Of a stretch of 12,297 nucleotides of DNA, positions 5,853 to 12,297 are shown in pieces (positions within the stretch are counted from its first letter, which is position 1; every line of letters begins with the position of its first letter). Made by a program: the position numbers and the translations under genes. Below the pieces are notes generated by a model, which saw nothing but the letters and a program-made list of their open reading frames with translations, was not told the origin of the DNA and made no database searches. Source of the stretch: Cytophagales bacterium (GTDB lineage Bacteria; Bacteroidota; Bacteroidia; Cytophagales; Cyclobacteriaceae); contig JAHEMU010000045.1 in the NCBI GenBank assembly GCA_024643485.1, positions 1 to 12,297 on the forward strand, read 5' to 3'.

Positions 5853-7736
5853 ATGGCACGAAAAGTATTACTTCCACTAGCAATTTTGTTTATTATGTCG
5901 TTTCGGGGAGTCGAAACAGACCGATGGATTACTGGAACGATTGTAGATGATTCTGATGGAACCTATCTTCCAGGCGTTAATATTCTATTAAAGGGCACAA
6001 CAGAAGGCGCTGTTTCCGATATGAATGGTATTTATCGAATAAAAGTACCTGACACTGGAGGGATTTTGGTGTATTCTTTTATAGGATATATTTCTCAAGA
6101 GGTGAAAATAAGCAACACTGCATTGATTAATGTTAGGTTGCAGGCCGATGTTCAGGAATTATCAGAAGTGGTGGTAACTGGATATGCCGCTGACCGAGTT
6201 AAGCAATCGCTCTCAGGGTCTGTAGCAGGTGTAACAGTAAAATCACGCGGAAAGCACAGTAAATACGAATCTGCACCTGCAATGTACGGTTTACAAGCGC
6301 CGGTTCCTGCAAATACGGAAGACTACCAGGGCATTGAGGAGAATATATTTCATAACCCCACTAAAAAACCGCTTTCTACTTTTTCAATTGATGTTGATGC
6401 AGCATCTTATGCAAACGTTCGACGTTTTTTGAACAATGGACAATTGCCTCCTAAAGATGCGGTGCGAATTGAGGAAATGGTTAATTATTTCAACTATCAC
6501 TATGCTGATCCTGAAGATCGTAGGCCATTTGCCGTCCATACTGAATTATCAGAAGCTCCGTGGAATACTAAGCACAGATTAGTTCAAATAGGGGTGCAGG
6601 GTAAACACATTGCGACTGATAAATTGCCCGCTTCAAATTTGGTGTTTTTATTGGATGTATCGGGGTCGATGAGCGATGCCAATAAACTACCATTGTTAAA
6701 ATCAGCTTTTAAATTACTTATTCAAGAATTACGGGAAGAAGACCGCGTGGCAATCGTGGTGTATGCCGGTGCAGCTGGACTAGTTTTACCTTCAACGAGT
6801 GGGGACAATAAAGCCGCCATTGAAAACGCCATCGATCACCTTTCTTCCGGTGGTTCAACAGCAGGTGGTGCAGGAATTCAACTCGCCTACAAAATTGCTA
6901 AGGAAAATTTTGTGAAAGGTGGTAATAATCGTGTGATTCTAGCTACTGATGGTGATTTTAATGTTGGAGAATCAAGCAATACTTCCATGGAGAAATTGAT
7001 TGAAAGCAAACGAGACGATGGTATATTTCTGACTGTATTAGGATTTGGAATGGGTAATTATAAAGACTCAAAAATGGAAATTCTGGCAGATAAAGGAAAT
7101 GGAAATTATGCCTACATCGATAATATTACCGAAGCGAGAAAAGTATTGGTCACTGAGTTTGGTGGAACTTTATTCACTATCGCTAAGGATGTTAAAATTC
7201 AAATCGAGTTCAATCCTAAATACGTTGCAGCTTACCGATTAATAGGATATGAAAATAGAAAACTCAACGATGAAGATTTTAATAATGACAAAAAAGATGC
7301 AGGCGAGCTAGGTGCAGGGCATACCGTTACGGCACTATACGAAATTATTCCAGTAGGGGTGGAGAGTGAATTTGATTCCATTGACCCCTTAAAATACCAG
7401 AGAAACAAACCTATCGAGAAGATGGCTGTAAATGATTCAAATGAAATAATGAATATTAAACTGCGATATAAAAACCCAAATGAAAACACGAGTCAGTTAA
7501 TTGTGCACCCATTAAAGGATACACATAAGACCTTGAGTGAAACTTCTGATAATTTTCGATGGGCAGCGGCCGTTGCTAACTTCGGAATGTTACTTCGAGA
7601 TTCAGAATTTAAAGGAAATTCGAGTTATGCTGATGTGGTAAAATTAGCGAAAGGGGCTAAAGGTGAAGACGAAGAGGGATATCGCGCTGAATTTATCAAT
7701 ATGGTGAAATCTTGTCTGCTGCTTGCTGTAAAATAA
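5853..7736 (+). CDS. Secreted YfbK-type von Willebrand factor A protein with N-terminal CarboxypepD_reg-like domain
   Basis: A 627-residue exported protein, numbered from the ATG at 5853; an in-frame TTG at 5844 would add three residues but is less likely. The N-terminus ARKVLLPLAILFIMSFRG is a signal peptide or anchor with no lipobox Cys. Residues about 25-99 form a CarboxypepD_reg-like domain (ITGTIVDDSDGTYLPGVNILLKG, SFIGYISQEVKIS), followed by LSEVVVTGY (103-111) and a plug-like SLSGSVAGVTV. Next come the vWF_A N-terminal domain (about 157-217: ENIFHNPTKKPLSTFSIDVDAASYANVRRFLNNGQLPPKDAVRIEEMVNYFNY), a vWA domain with a complete MIDAS (DVSGS 268-272, T336, D366), and a DUF3520-type C-terminal region (from about 450). 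MIDAS domains bind a metal ion and protein ligands. The partner and function of YfbK-type proteins are not established. Divergent transcription from the sigma/anti-sigma pair and the shared N-terminal domain suggest it belongs to that regulon. Confidence 0.9.
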   Translation: MARKVLLPLAILFIMSFRGVETDRWITGTIVDDSDGTYLPGVNILLKGTTEGAVSDMNGIYRIKVPDTGGILVYSFIGYISQEVKISNTALINVRLQADVQELSEVVVTGYAADRVKQSLSGSVAGVTVKSRGKHSKYESAPAMYGLQAPVPANTEDYQGIEENIFHNPTKKPLSTFSIDVDAASYANVRRFLNNGQLPPKDAVRIEEMVNYFNYHYADPEDRRPFAVHTELSEAPWNTKHRLVQIGVQGKHIATDKLPASNLVFLLDVSGSMSDANKLPLLKSAFKLLIQELREEDRVAIVVYAGAAGLVLPSTSGDNKAAIENAIDHLSSGGSTAGGAGIQLAYKIAKENFVKGGNNRVILATDGDFNVGESSNTSMEKLIESKRDDGIFLTVLGFGMGNYKDSKMEILADKGNGNYAYIDNITEARKVLVTEFGGTLFTIAKDVKIQIEFNPKYVAAYRLIGYENRKLNDEDFNNDKKDAGELGAGHTVTALYEIIPVGVESEFDSIDPLKYQRNKPIEKMAVNDSNEIMNIKLRYKNPNENTSQLIVHPLKDTHKTLSETSDNFRWAAAVANFGMLLRDSEFKGNSSYADVVKLAKGAKGEDEEGYRAEFINMVKSCLLLAVK

Positions 7737-7791
7737 CAGGAGTCTCACAAAATATGCCTGAATTTTGACCTTAATTAATTCGGTGACGTGT

Positions 7792-7822
7792 ACAGGGAAT
7801 AAGCAATTATTCCCTGTTTTTT
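7792..7822 (+). terminator. Intrinsic terminator of the vWA gene, overlapping the doxX 3' end
   Basis: Perfect 11-bp arms ACAGGGAATAA (7792-7802) and TTATTCCCTGT (7807-7817) enclose a GCAA loop (7803-7806) and are followed by five further T on the plus strand (7818-7822). It lies 56 nt after the vWA stop codon. The right arm and T-run encode the last codons of the convergent DoxX gene (LKNRE-stop). On the minus strand the hairpin lacks a following T-run, so it should work mainly for plus-strand transcripts. Confidence 0.88.
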
Positions 7823-8226
7823 AATAATTTCTGATCAGCAGAATATGCTCCAGGCCCCATCATAAAAATTAGGAAGCCAGCGGCAACATATAAATAGGAG
7901 AGTTCTTTTTTCTCAAAAGCATCAGGGGCATGAACAATAAAAGAGGCGACAAACATGGTGAAGGTAAAAGGAATGGCGGCAATTCTAGTGAATAAACCAG
8001 CGATGATAAATATGGGTGCAATTACTTCACCTAAAATGGTCCCTGAAAGGGATAAAGGACTACCGATTCCCAATGGATCTCGGAAAGTATGCATCTTTTC
8101 AGTGAATGCCATTAATTTAGGAATGCCGTGCGTTAACATTCCAAAGCCTATCATCAGTCTGAATATCAACAAGCTTAAATTTGCCTCCGGTGATAATTTT
8201 TTGATACTTAAGAAAAACGATTTCAT
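7807..8226 (-). CDS. DoxX-family membrane protein
   Basis: A 139-residue integral membrane protein with four predicted helices at about residues 16-34, 62-80, 82-100 and 110-127, the usual DoxX layout and length. Family marks include LLIFRLMIGFGMLTHGIPKLMAF in helix 1 and the following loop, GTILGEVIAPIFIIAGLFTRIAAIPF for helices 2-3, and the C-terminal FLIFMMGPGAYSAD. DoxX proteins are poorly understood: the name comes from a thiosulfate:quinone oxidoreductase subunit of Acidianus, while a mycobacterial relative works in redox stress with superoxide dismutase. Neither role should be assumed here. The gene starts 2 nt after the yicC stop (TAAGCATG), so the two are almost certainly co-transcribed and possibly coupled. 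Its 3' end lies inside the terminator hairpin of the convergent vWA gene. Confidence 0.92.
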   Translation of the reverse strand: MKSFFLSIKKLSPEANLSLLIFRLMIGFGMLTHGIPKLMAFTEKMHTFRDPLGIGSPLSLSGTILGEVIAPIFIIAGLFTRIAAIPFTFTMFVASFIVHAPDAFEKKELSYLYVAAGFLIFMMGPGAYSADQKLLKNRE

Positions 8227-8228
8227 GC

Positions 8229-9110
8229 TTAAAGGATATTTAAAACCTGTTCTTTAATTTTTTCTAATTCTTCTTTCATTCCCACGACAATTCGCTGCAT
8301 ATCGGCATCGTTAGCTTTGGAACCGATGGTATTGATTTCTCTTCCCAATTCCTGACCTAGAAAACCAAGCTTTTTACCGTTGAATGCTTTTTCTTTTAAT
8401 ATTTCAGTAAAATATTTTAAATGCGCATTTAAACGATCTATTTCTTCATTTATATCTAGTTTTTCTAGATAATATATAATCTCTTGTTCGAACCTATTTT
8501 TGTCTAATCCGTCGTCTTCAAGGTTCAACTTTTCAAGGTTACTTAGAATTCGTTCTCGGATCTTAATTCCCCTTCCTTTATCCAGTTCTTTTATTCCTTC
8601 TAGCCCTGTTTCAATAGCGTGTTTGCTTTCTAGCATTACTTTCCCAAGCTCTGCACCTTCAGTTAATCGATATTGATCACATTTTTCAATAGCAGAAACC
8701 AAAGTTGACTGCACTAAATTCCAAAGTGCAATAGGAACGGTTACAATGTTGGAATTATTAATTACATCTGGGTGCTGAAGCACAATTTTCAATACGTTAT
8801 CAGCGGGGTCGTTGACCGTTGCGGCCAGTTGTTTAATTTCATGATAAAGTTTCTTGAATGCCGGTTGGTGGTATTTATTAGAAGAGGTGTTTTCACTTTT
8901 TTCTTCAATTTCGATATTCAAAGATACCTTTCCACGAATTAAGACTTCGCTTATTTTATTCCGAATCTCCAATTCTTTTTCATTAAGAATTTTGGGTAAA
9001 CGGCAATTCAAATCTAGAAATTTGGAATTGAGGGATTTTACTTCAACTGCAACACTGTATTCATCGGTTTCTGCAAAAGCAGCTCCGTATCCGGTCATTG
9101 ATCTTATCAT
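8229..9110 (-). CDS. yicC: YicC/YloC-family endoribonuclease
   Basis: A 293-residue cytoplasmic protein of full family length. The start MIRSMTGYGAAFAETDEYSVAVEVKSLNSKFLDLNCRLPKIL is the hallmark of the YicC N-terminal domain. The C-terminal DUF1732 domain (about 208-293) shows EEIDRLNAHLKYF and GKKLGFLGQELGREINTIGSKANDAD. E. coli YicC has been shown to be an endoribonuclease that acts on small RNA such as RyhB. Activity in Bacteroidota is inferred from homology. The middle (about 85-200) is mostly helical and less conserved. The ATG at 9110 lies 29 nt after the stop of the upstream outer-membrane protein gene, and doxX follows after 2 nt, so it sits inside a three-gene co-directional run. 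In many bacteria yicC lies beside guanylate kinase (gmk), but no gmk is visible in this window. Confidence 0.95.
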   Translation of the reverse strand: MIRSMTGYGAAFAETDEYSVAVEVKSLNSKFLDLNCRLPKILNEKELEIRNKISEVLIRGKVSLNIEIEEKSENTSSNKYHQPAFKKLYHEIKQLAATVNDPADNVLKIVLQHPDVINNSNIVTVPIALWNLVQSTLVSAIEKCDQYRLTEGAELGKVMLESKHAIETGLEGIKELDKGRGIKIRERILSNLEKLNLEDDGLDKNRFEQEIIYYLEKLDINEEIDRLNAHLKYFTEILKEKAFNGKKLGFLGQELGREINTIGSKANDADMQRIVVGMKEELEKIKEQVLNIL

Positions 9111-9139
9111 GTCACAAATATGCGAGATTTTGACGAAAG

Positions 9140-12100
9140 CTAAAAGTCAAATCCAATGGTAACTGACAATCGTGGCTTTGTTTTTTGGTAAAAATCCATG
9201 GGCCAAGCAACATCAAATTTGGTGTAATATCCTAGCATCATGGTTCTGAATCCTACTCCATAACTCGATAAGAAGGGACTTTTGTAATTATAGATGGTAA
9301 TTTCAAATGGGCTTAGCACATCTGAATTTTCAGGAACAGTAACTGAAGAAATGGTATTTTTTGGATTGAGGAATGAAAAACCTGTCCAACTACTTCCGAA
9401 ATCATAAAATCCGATGAATTGTATGTTTCTAAAGAAATTAGAAGGCATATAGTTTGGATTAAGATATTTCATCAGAGGAATTCTCAACTCGGCATTAAAT
9501 ACCAACGCGTTATTCCCATACAATTCAGCATAATTATAACCCCTTATAGGACTGACATATTCAAGGAAAAGTAAATCACTGCGGTCACCACTTCTTTCTG
9601 GGTTTAATGGGTTGCTTTTACCTTGGGTATTAGATTGGCTAAATAACCAATTATCTATTCCACCTACTGCATAGGATTTTGGAGAATTGCCAAAAAACGA
9701 TCCATAGAATATTCTACCTGCGATGGATATTTCACGATGTATTTTTTGATAGTGCCTAACTTCCGCCCGTACGTTGGTGAAGCTTAAATCTCTATTACCC
9801 AGATTTTCGACATGACTTACACGTACTTTCGCCCTTGTTCCTTCTTTGATGTTCATTCCAAGAATGACACTATTGTCGTAAACGTATTCTAAATCAATTC
9901 CAAAGTAGTTTTTATTTACTTGATCAAAGTAAACAGGCTGTTTTGGAGATCCATTTTGATCTAATTCACCCAAATCATTATAGGTGGTTCTCAAAAGGAA
10001 AGGACGAAGTTCAATTCGGCTACGAACGTCGATAGGGTAGGCCCCTGAAAAAGTAACTTGGTTGGAATAATATTTATCTAAGCGGGAATAGTCACCCGTT
10101 TTTTTCCAGAAAATAACATTTCGATCATACCGGACACCGTAGTCAATTCGTTGTTTATAGAATTTATAAAATCCCCAAACGTCGCCGCTCCTCAAATCGG
10201 AAGTTGACATTAACCCTCCTCCAAAATGGTGGTCTTCGAGTTGATCATTCATGGAAGTTTGTGCGGTCATACCGAATCCCCGAAGTGGATCGATCACGAA
10301 AGAAGTGACGAGTTTATCGGCAGAAAATAATGTTTCATAATCTAATGGCCCGGTTATTCCAGCCTTAGAGTTAAGCCTTCGGTATTGTGCAAGGAAAGAA
10401 TTTCTCATTCCAGGTTTATTTACTTCGTCTTCAAACGTATAGTCTTCAGTATTTAAAACGTTTTGTTTTTCTGTCGCAGTCGTGTCCACTTCTAACTCCT
10501 TGGCAGCTTCCTTTTCTTCGATTCTCGATTCAATAATTTGACTCATAGATAAACCGTCAAATTCGCTCCTTTTGGCTCTTTTTTCTTTTAATTGTTTGAA
10601 TTGAAGAGCTTGCTGTCTGCCACTGGGAGGTGTAAAATATTGAGTGTTTATATCAAAACTTTTGATTAGGTAAATTAAGTCATTGGCATCCTCCAGTGTT
10701 ACAAAAACCAATGCTTGTGTGTCTTCGTTATAATGGAATTCTTTGATATTTCTCTTATATCGAGTAAGCTGAGTGTAGATGTTTTCGGAAATATTGTATT
10801 TAAATAAATTTTGAATTCCTTTTTGATCGGATAAATAAACAATTTCATTCTGATTGATAGCCACCGGCATTCGGTCTTTGCTTACCGTATTAGTAACGCG
10901 TTTTAACAAGTTGGTGGTCGTATCTAAATCGTAGAAAAATAGATTGTAATTATTGCTGATGTGTTCAAAATCTTTATTTGGAAGATTAAGTGTGTCAGAA
11001 GTTCGATTACTAGAAAAAATTAATGAATTGGTATTTGGGACGAAGGAGGCGTCTATATCGTCGTATGAGTCATCGGTTAATTGTTTTAGACGATCACGTC
11101 GAGTACTCAATAAGTATAAATCACTTTTTCCATTCATCGTAGCACTGATAACTCCAAGTCTGCCGTTCTCAGAAAAACTAAGGCTATTAACTTCGGTGAT
11201 AAAATCAAGGGTACGAGGAATTTTAGTTTGAGAAACCACATCATAAAGCCAAAAGATGTATTTACCTTGTCTAACATCGATGATTCCTAATGTATTATCG
11301 TCGACCCAAGCCATGAGCGGTAAATTGTAGTTTACATCCTGATTGACTACTTTATGTCCGCCAGAAGTAACTACTACCTGTTCGTCGGTGGCGATGTCAT
11401 AAGTCACCACATTGTAATGACCTCGGTCGTTTCGGCTATACGCGACTTTCATTCCATCCGGACTAAAACGAATGTTTTTATAAAAATATTCTTTGCGATT
11501 TTTCAGGATAAACCGAGTGGTAGGGTCGGTTTCCAAATAATCTTTATCTAGTTCATAATCCATTTGAAGATAAAACCGTTTCCAGTCGATTAATAATTCT
11601 GAAAAGGGGATTCCCAATGTAATGGCGATACTTTTTTCTTCGTTACGGATGATTTTGATATAATTTAGAATGCTAGAGATATTACTTTGCCCGTGACGTT
11701 CAGCTATATAGTTCCAAATCGATTGGCCAAGTAGGGCAGCTCTCCATCCTGAATACTGTGATAATTTTATATTTTTTTCATTTCTGGCAATTTCTCTAAC
11801 GTAATCATCCATTTCTACGGTCCAACCCTTAGCAATATAAAGCGCTGCTCCTTCAGTAAGCCATTCAGGAAGAGTCATGAAATTAGATTGCAACATGTCG
11901 CGCAGTGAACCTCCAAAAAGCATTTCATCCAACAATAATTTGGTTACTTTATAGAGTAATTCTTCTTTCAGGCCTGCTAAGGTGCCGGGATGCGCAATTT
12001 CTATACTGGATTTAATGAATTTGGTTTCACCGCCAGAAACGGGTCCGTTGTAGTGAATACCGATGTTACTCTGCTGTAAATCGGTAATGGAATTGTATAA

Positions 12101-12297
12101 AAATATTTTGGTTTTGGAGAATGGGGGGTAACCCATCATATCCGTGATACGGTCAAAATTATCCTCTAAATAGTTGAGGGCATCTTTGGAGATAATTCCA
12201 CCTTCACCATAATAGTAAAGTTCGAAATTTTCAGAAATCATCGACTTCCACTCGAATTGCTTATATTGTACCCTATTTTTACCAAATACCTCCTCTG
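9140..12297 (-). CDS. Outer-membrane protein: peptidase-MA-like domain, TolB-type propeller and Omp85-like barrel (start outside window)
   Basis: The frame stays open past the Met at 12241 to the right edge. The extra codons read EEVFGKNRVQYKQFEWKS, which continues the N-terminal pattern I recall for this family, so the Met is internal and the true start and signal peptide lie beyond 12297. Numbering from that Met: 1-225 is a gluzincin/peptidase-MA-like domain with PEWLTEGAALYIA (125-137), but the expected HExxH position reads KEELLYK (92-98), so catalysis is unlikely. Residues about 250-535 form a WD40/TolB-like beta-propeller (IRFSPDGMKVAYSR, QLTDDSYDDIDASF, SLIFSSNRTSD). Residues 545-590 form a charged linker. 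From about 640 there is a beta-barrel with IRGY (899-902), matching the Omp85 L6 (V/I)RG(F/Y) motif, then NALVFNAELRIPL, ending in Phe as outer-membrane proteins do. Role unknown; surface assembly or transport is possible. yicC follows after 29 nt. Confidence 0.85.
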   Translation of the reverse strand, partial: EEVFGKNRVQYKQFEWKSMISENFELYYYGEGGIISKDALNYLEDNFDRITDMMGYPPFSKTKIFLYNSITDLQQSNIGIHYNGPVSGGETKFIKSSIEIAHPGTLAGLKEELLYKVTKLLLDEMLFGGSLRDMLQSNFMTLPEWLTEGAALYIAKGWTVEMDDYVREIARNEKNIKLSQYSGWRAALLGQSIWNYIAERHGQSNISSILNYIKIIRNEEKSIAITLGIPFSELLIDWKRFYLQMDYELDKDYLETDPTTRFILKNRKEYFYKNIRFSPDGMKVAYSRNDRGHYNVVTYDIATDEQVVVTSGGHKVVNQDVNYNLPLMAWVDDNTLGIIDVRQGKYIFWLYDVVSQTKIPRTLDFITEVNSLSFSENGRLGVISATMNGKSDLYLLSTRRDRLKQLTDDSYDDIDASFVPNTNSLIFSSNRTSDTLNLPNKDFEHISNNYNLFFYDLDTTTNLLKRVTNTVSKDRMPVAINQNEIVYLSDQKGIQNLFKYNISENIYTQLTRYKRNIKEFHYNEDTQALVFVTLEDANDLIYLIKSFDINTQYFTPPSGRQQALQFKQLKEKRAKRSEFDGLSMSQIIESRIEEKEAAKELEVDTTATEKQNVLNTEDYTFEDEVNKPGMRNSFLAQYRRLNSKAGITGPLDYETLFSADKLVTSFVIDPLRGFGMTAQTSMNDQLEDHHFGGGLMSTSDLRSGDVWGFYKFYKQRIDYGVRYDRNVIFWKKTGDYSRLDKYYSNQVTFSGAYPIDVRSRIELRPFLLRTTYNDLGELDQNGSPKQPVYFDQVNKNYFGIDLEYVYDNSVILGMNIKEGTRAKVRVSHVENLGNRDLSFTNVRAEVRHYQKIHREISIAGRIFYGSFFGNSPKSYAVGGIDNWLFSQSNTQGKSNPLNPERSGDRSDLLFLEYVSPIRGYNYAELYGNNALVFNAELRIPLMKYLNPNYMPSNFFRNIQFIGFYDFGSSWTGFSFLNPKNTISSVTVPENSDVLSPFEITIYNYKSPFLSSYGVGFRTMMLGYYTKFDVAWPMDFYQKTKPRLSVTIGFDF

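Noticed and set aside
7232..7489. Minus-strand open frame of 85 codons inside the vWA gene
   Set aside because: Antisense to the conserved C-terminal region of the vWA protein; Ser/Phe-rich composition is that of a complement frame.
10953..11551. Plus-strand open frames inside the propeller-barrel gene
   Set aside because: Antisense shadows with no motif; the minus-strand frame is continuous and family-like throughout.
11900..12000. Active zinc protease in the N-terminal domain of the outer-membrane protein
   Set aside because: The HExxH motif is missing (KEELLYK at the expected place); only the downstream PEWLTEGAALY segment remains.

Overview
The window looks like a chromosomal segment of a Bacteroidota bacterium, most likely a Cytophagales-type marine or soil heterotroph. 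The evidence is AT-rich DNA, weak or absent Shine-Dalgarno sequences, an anti-sigma protein of the 'DPFANEAWEGF' type, CarboxypepD_reg-like domains ending in LSEVV(V/I)TGY, a PspC/DUF2807 envelope protein paired with a PadR regulator, and a TolB-propeller/outer-membrane-barrel fusion. I cannot name the genus from sequence alone. No tRNA, rRNA, CRISPR array, insertion sequence or phage gene was seen.

Layout, left to right. (1) 1-569, minus: the N-terminal part of exodeoxyribonuclease VII large subunit (xseA), cut by the window edge. (2) 646-673: a strong hairpin terminator. (3) 701-3522, minus: a two-gene operon, a PadR-family repressor followed by a large multi-domain PspC membrane protein, with an ATGA overlap. 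(4) 3523-3827: a 305-bp non-coding stretch holding a candidate operator/promoter, a 12-bp palindrome, a 12-bp tandem duplication and an AT-rich inverted repeat. (5) 3828-5748, minus: an ECF sigma factor (TTG start) overlapping by 8 bp a membrane anti-sigma-like protein that also carries a CarboxypepD domain and a TonB C-terminal domain. (6) 5853-7736, plus: a divergent secreted YfbK-type von Willebrand A protein whose N-terminus carries the same CarboxypepD-LSEVVVTGY block. (7) 7792-7822: a terminator between convergent genes. (8) 7807-12297, minus: a co-directional run in transcription order of a peptidase-MA-like/propeller/Omp85-like barrel protein (its start lies beyond the right edge), yicC endoribonuclease, and a DoxX membrane protein.

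How they fit together. Most of the window concerns the cell envelope. The PadR-PspC operon looks like an autoregulated envelope-stress unit. The sigma/anti-sigma/vWA cluster is the most interesting part. A membrane anti-sigma protein and a divergently encoded secreted vWA protein share a homologous periplasmic domain and a TonB-box-like tail, and the anti-sigma ends in a TonB C-terminal domain. This suggests an envelope signalling circuit in which the vWA protein is either the regulon output or a ligand/partner of the sensor. That link is inferred from architecture and gene position. xseA and yicC are housekeeping nucleic-acid genes.
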